A DNA stretch of 16,157 nt. It comes from Fervidifonticultor sp964526945 (GTDB lineage Bacteria > Sysuimicrobiota > Sysuimicrobiia > Sysuimicrobiales > Humicultoraceae). The DNA lies in contig CAZGNA010000048.1 in the NCBI GenBank assembly GCA_964526945.1, positions 1 to 16,157 on the forward strand, given 5' to 3'. This document shows positions 14,482 through 16,157 of the stretch, one piece after another; position 1 is the first letter of the stretch, and every line of letters starts with the position of its first letter. Below the pieces are notes generated by a model. That model searched no databases. It saw only the letters and a list, made by a program, of their open reading frames with translations, and was not told the origin of the DNA. A program made the translations under genes and the position numbers.

Positions 14482-15567
14482 ATGAAGCACCCGGATCGGA
14501 TCGCGCGCGTGCGGGCGCAGATGCAGCAGGCGGGCGTGGACGTGCTGGCCCTGCCCCCATCGGATGACCTGTTCTACGCGTTGGGCTACTCGCCGCACCC
14601 CGACGAGCGGCCCTGCTACCTGTTCCTCACCCAGTCCGACGCGCTCTTCGTCGTGCCCGAGCTCAACGCCGGGCAGGCGCGCGCGCACGTCGACGTCCCC
14701 CTGCTGGTCTACACCGACGCGGAGGGCCCGGGCAACGCCCTGCGCCAGGCCGCCGACCGGCTCGGCCCCGTGGAGCGGCTGTGCGTGAGCGACGTGATGC
14801 GGGCCGACTTCCTGCTGCTGCTGCAGGCGCGCTGGCCCGGCGCCACCATCGTGCCGGGTGCCGAGGTGATGGCGCCGGTGCGCATGATCAAGAGCCCCGA
14901 CGAGATCGAGGCCATGCGGCGCTCGGCGGCCACAGCCGACGTCGCCGTGGACGCCGCGTTCGCTGCGTGCCGCCCGGGCGTCACCGAGGTCGCCGTGGCC
15001 GCTGCGGTGCGGCACGCGTTCGGTGCCCAGGGCGTGCCCGACGTCCTGTTCGCCACCGTCGCCGGCGGGCCCCACTCCGCCTTCCCGCACCACGCCGTCA
15101 CCGAGCGACCGCTGCAGGCCGGCGAGCCGGTGCTGGTGGATCTGGGCGGTCGGCTGGGAGGGTACGCCTCCGACATCACCCGCATGGCCCACCTGGGCGA
15201 GCCGCCGCCGCGCTACCGCGAGATCCACGCCGTGGTGGAGCAGGCGGTGCGCGCAGCGCTGGACGTCATTCGCCCCGGCGTGCCCCTCGCCGAGGTCGAT
15301 CGGGCGGCCCGCAGCGTGATCGAGGCCGCGGGCTACGGCAGGCACTTCACCCACCGCACCGGCCACGGAATCGGCATCGCCGGCCACGAGCCGCCGTCCG
15401 TGACGCACACGAACCAGATGCCCATGCAGGCCGGCATGGTCTTCAGCGTCGAGCCGGGAATCTACCTGGAGGGCGAGTTCGGCGTGCGACTGGAGGAGAT
15501 CGTCGTCGTGACCCCATCCGGTCCCGAACGCCTCAGCCGGCTGCCGCGGGAGGTGCGGGTGCTGTAG
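14482..15567 (+). CDS. M24 family metallopeptidase (Xaa-Pro dipeptidase/aminopeptidase type)
   Basis: The protein has 361 residues from an ATG at 14482, with GAGAGGG four bases upstream and a GGGAGG further off. An N-terminal creatinase/prolidase-like domain (about 1-130) precedes a pita-bread catalytic domain. All five metal ligands are visible: Asp220 (VLVDLGG), Asp231 (SDITRM), His295 (HRTGHGIG), Glu324 (FSVEPGIY) and Glu338 (GVRLEEIVVVT). His203 in the FPHH motif fits the substrate-binding histidine. It should hydrolyse bonds before proline in short peptides using a dinuclear metal centre; whether dipeptides or longer substrates are preferred cannot be told. There is no signal peptide, so it is cytoplasmic. 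Its divergent neighbour is proline dehydrogenase. Confidence 0.94.
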   Translation: MKHPDRIARVRAQMQQAGVDVLALPPSDDLFYALGYSPHPDERPCYLFLTQSDALFVVPELNAGQARAHVDVPLLVYTDAEGPGNALRQAADRLGPVERLCVSDVMRADFLLLLQARWPGATIVPGAEVMAPVRMIKSPDEIEAMRRSAATADVAVDAAFAACRPGVTEVAVAAAVRHAFGAQGVPDVLFATVAGGPHSAFPHHAVTERPLQAGEPVLVDLGGRLGGYASDITRMAHLGEPPPRYREIHAVVEQAVRAALDVIRPGVPLAEVDRAARSVIEAAGYGRHFTHRTGHGIGIAGHEPPSVTHTNQMPMQAGMVFSVEPGIYLEGEFGVRLEEIVVVTPSGPERLSRLPREVRVL

Positions 15568-15718
15568 CCGCGCGTGAGGGCACATCCCCAGGGGCGGGCA
15601 CGGCGACGGAGGCGGGTGTGCCTGCCGCCCGACCACCCGCTCTGCGCCAAGCCCTCGGCTGCCGCCGGCGGGACGCCTGTGGCTGCGCGCCCTCTGCGAG
15701 ACCGCGTGCCCGGGCGCG

Positions 15719-16157
15719 TCAGGCCTTGGTCGCAACGTGGAGGACGGCGATCCCCCGGGTCAGTCGGCGGAAGTGCACGTCGGCAAAGCCCGCCTCGCGG
15801 AGCAGGTCACTCAACCGCTCCGGATCGGGCCACTGCCGGATGGAGTCGTGGAGGTACCGGTAGGCATCGGGCCGCCCCGAGAGCCAGCCGCCAAGCCGCG
15901 GGATGACCGTGCGGGAGAAGAGATCGTAGAGCGCACGAAACCAGGCCGGGTGGGGCTGTCCGAACTCCAGCACCACCACCCGGCCGCCCGGGCGCAGCAC
16001 CCGGTGCATCTCGCGCAGGGCCTGCGCCGGCCGGGCCACGTTGCGCAGGCCGAAGGCGATGGTGACGGCATCGACCACCCCGTCGCGCAGCGGCAGGGCC
16101 TCGGCGTCGGCCAGCACGACCGCCGCGCCGGTCACCCGCCGGCGCGTCAGACGCGCG
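15719..16157 (-). CDS. ubiE: Demethylmenaquinone/ubiquinone methyltransferase UbiE (C-terminal part)
   Basis: The frame is open to the end of the window, so the N-terminal part, including the glycine-rich S-adenosylmethionine motif I, lies outside. About 145 residues are visible; the GTG at 16135 is internal. The family-specific stretches are AAVVLADAEALPL, the UbiE signature TIAFGLRNV followed by ALREMHRVLRPGGRVVVLEF, then AYRYLHDSIRQWPDPERL and a C-terminal RLTRGIAVLHVATK. It methylates the quinone ring in the last step of menaquinone synthesis (or in ubiquinone synthesis). Menaquinone is the more likely product given the Gram-positive-like gene set, which is inference. It converges on the M24 peptidase gene across a 151-bp gap in which I see only GC-rich short inverted repeats. 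Confidence 0.93.
   Translation of the reverse strand, partial: ARLTRRRVTGAAVVLADAEALPLRDGVVDAVTIAFGLRNVARPAQALREMHRVLRPGGRVVVLEFGQPHPAWFRALYDLFSRTVIPRLGGWLSGRPDAYRYLHDSIRQWPDPERLSDLLREAGFADVHFRRLTRGIAVLHVATKA

Noticed and set aside
15568..15718. Possible small gene or terminator between the M24 gene and ubiE.
   Set aside because: Only short GC-rich inverted repeats with no T-tract, and no frame with a ribosome binding site, were seen.

Overview
The window is very GC-rich (roughly 70% or more), densely packed bacterial chromosomal DNA, with many GTG starts and strong GC bias at third codon positions. No mobile element, CRISPR array, rRNA or tRNA is visible. The gene set is that of a free-living, respiring bacterium: UbiE-type quinone methyltransferase, proline dehydrogenase, a two-component system and base-excision repair. 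The DUF3048 (YerB-type) protein and the YhaN-like ATPase with an internal membrane hairpin suggest a high-GC Gram-positive or related terrabacterial lineage. This is an inference, and the sequence alone does not fix the phylum.

Left part (1-5226). A truncated SMC/RecN-like ATPase on + meets a minus-strand signalling cluster tail to tail, with one base between the stop codons. The cluster, read right to left, is a Met/Gly-rich membrane SHOCT protein, an OmpR-family response regulator and a HAMP-containing histidine kinase. Upstream of it are three TTCAC repeats exactly 11 bp apart followed by a -10-like box, a layout expected for an autoregulated OmpR/PhoB-type promoter. Next, on minus, is the AmmeMemoRadiSam radical SAM enzyme.

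Middle (5227-11712). A family 1 glycoside hydrolase (-) is divergent from an unrecognised soluble protein (+). That protein converges on an extended nucleoside diphosphate kinase (-), which is divergent from a DUF3048 lipoprotein-like protein (+) whose perfect TATAAT lies only 11 bases before its ATG. A gamma-glutamyltransferase-family protein (-) and a four-helix DUF4383-like membrane protein (+) flank a 396-bp gap that carries six copies of a degenerate repeat.

Right part (11673-16157). A MutY-type adenine glycosylase without a C-terminal NUDIX-like domain (+) overlaps endonuclease III (nth, -) tail to tail by 182 bp. Proline dehydrogenase (-) lies upstream of nth, separated by an RNA-structure-prone spacer with an 11-bp inverted repeat. 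It is divergent from an M24 (Xaa-Pro type) peptidase (+) across a 333-bp gap with a duplicated 29-bp element. The pairing suggests peptide-derived proline breakdown. The window ends inside ubiE (-).

No clearly new multi-gene system is evident. The best leads are the six-copy intergenic repeat, the response-regulator boxes with the Met-rich SHOCT/sensor pair, and the overlapping mutY/nth pair.
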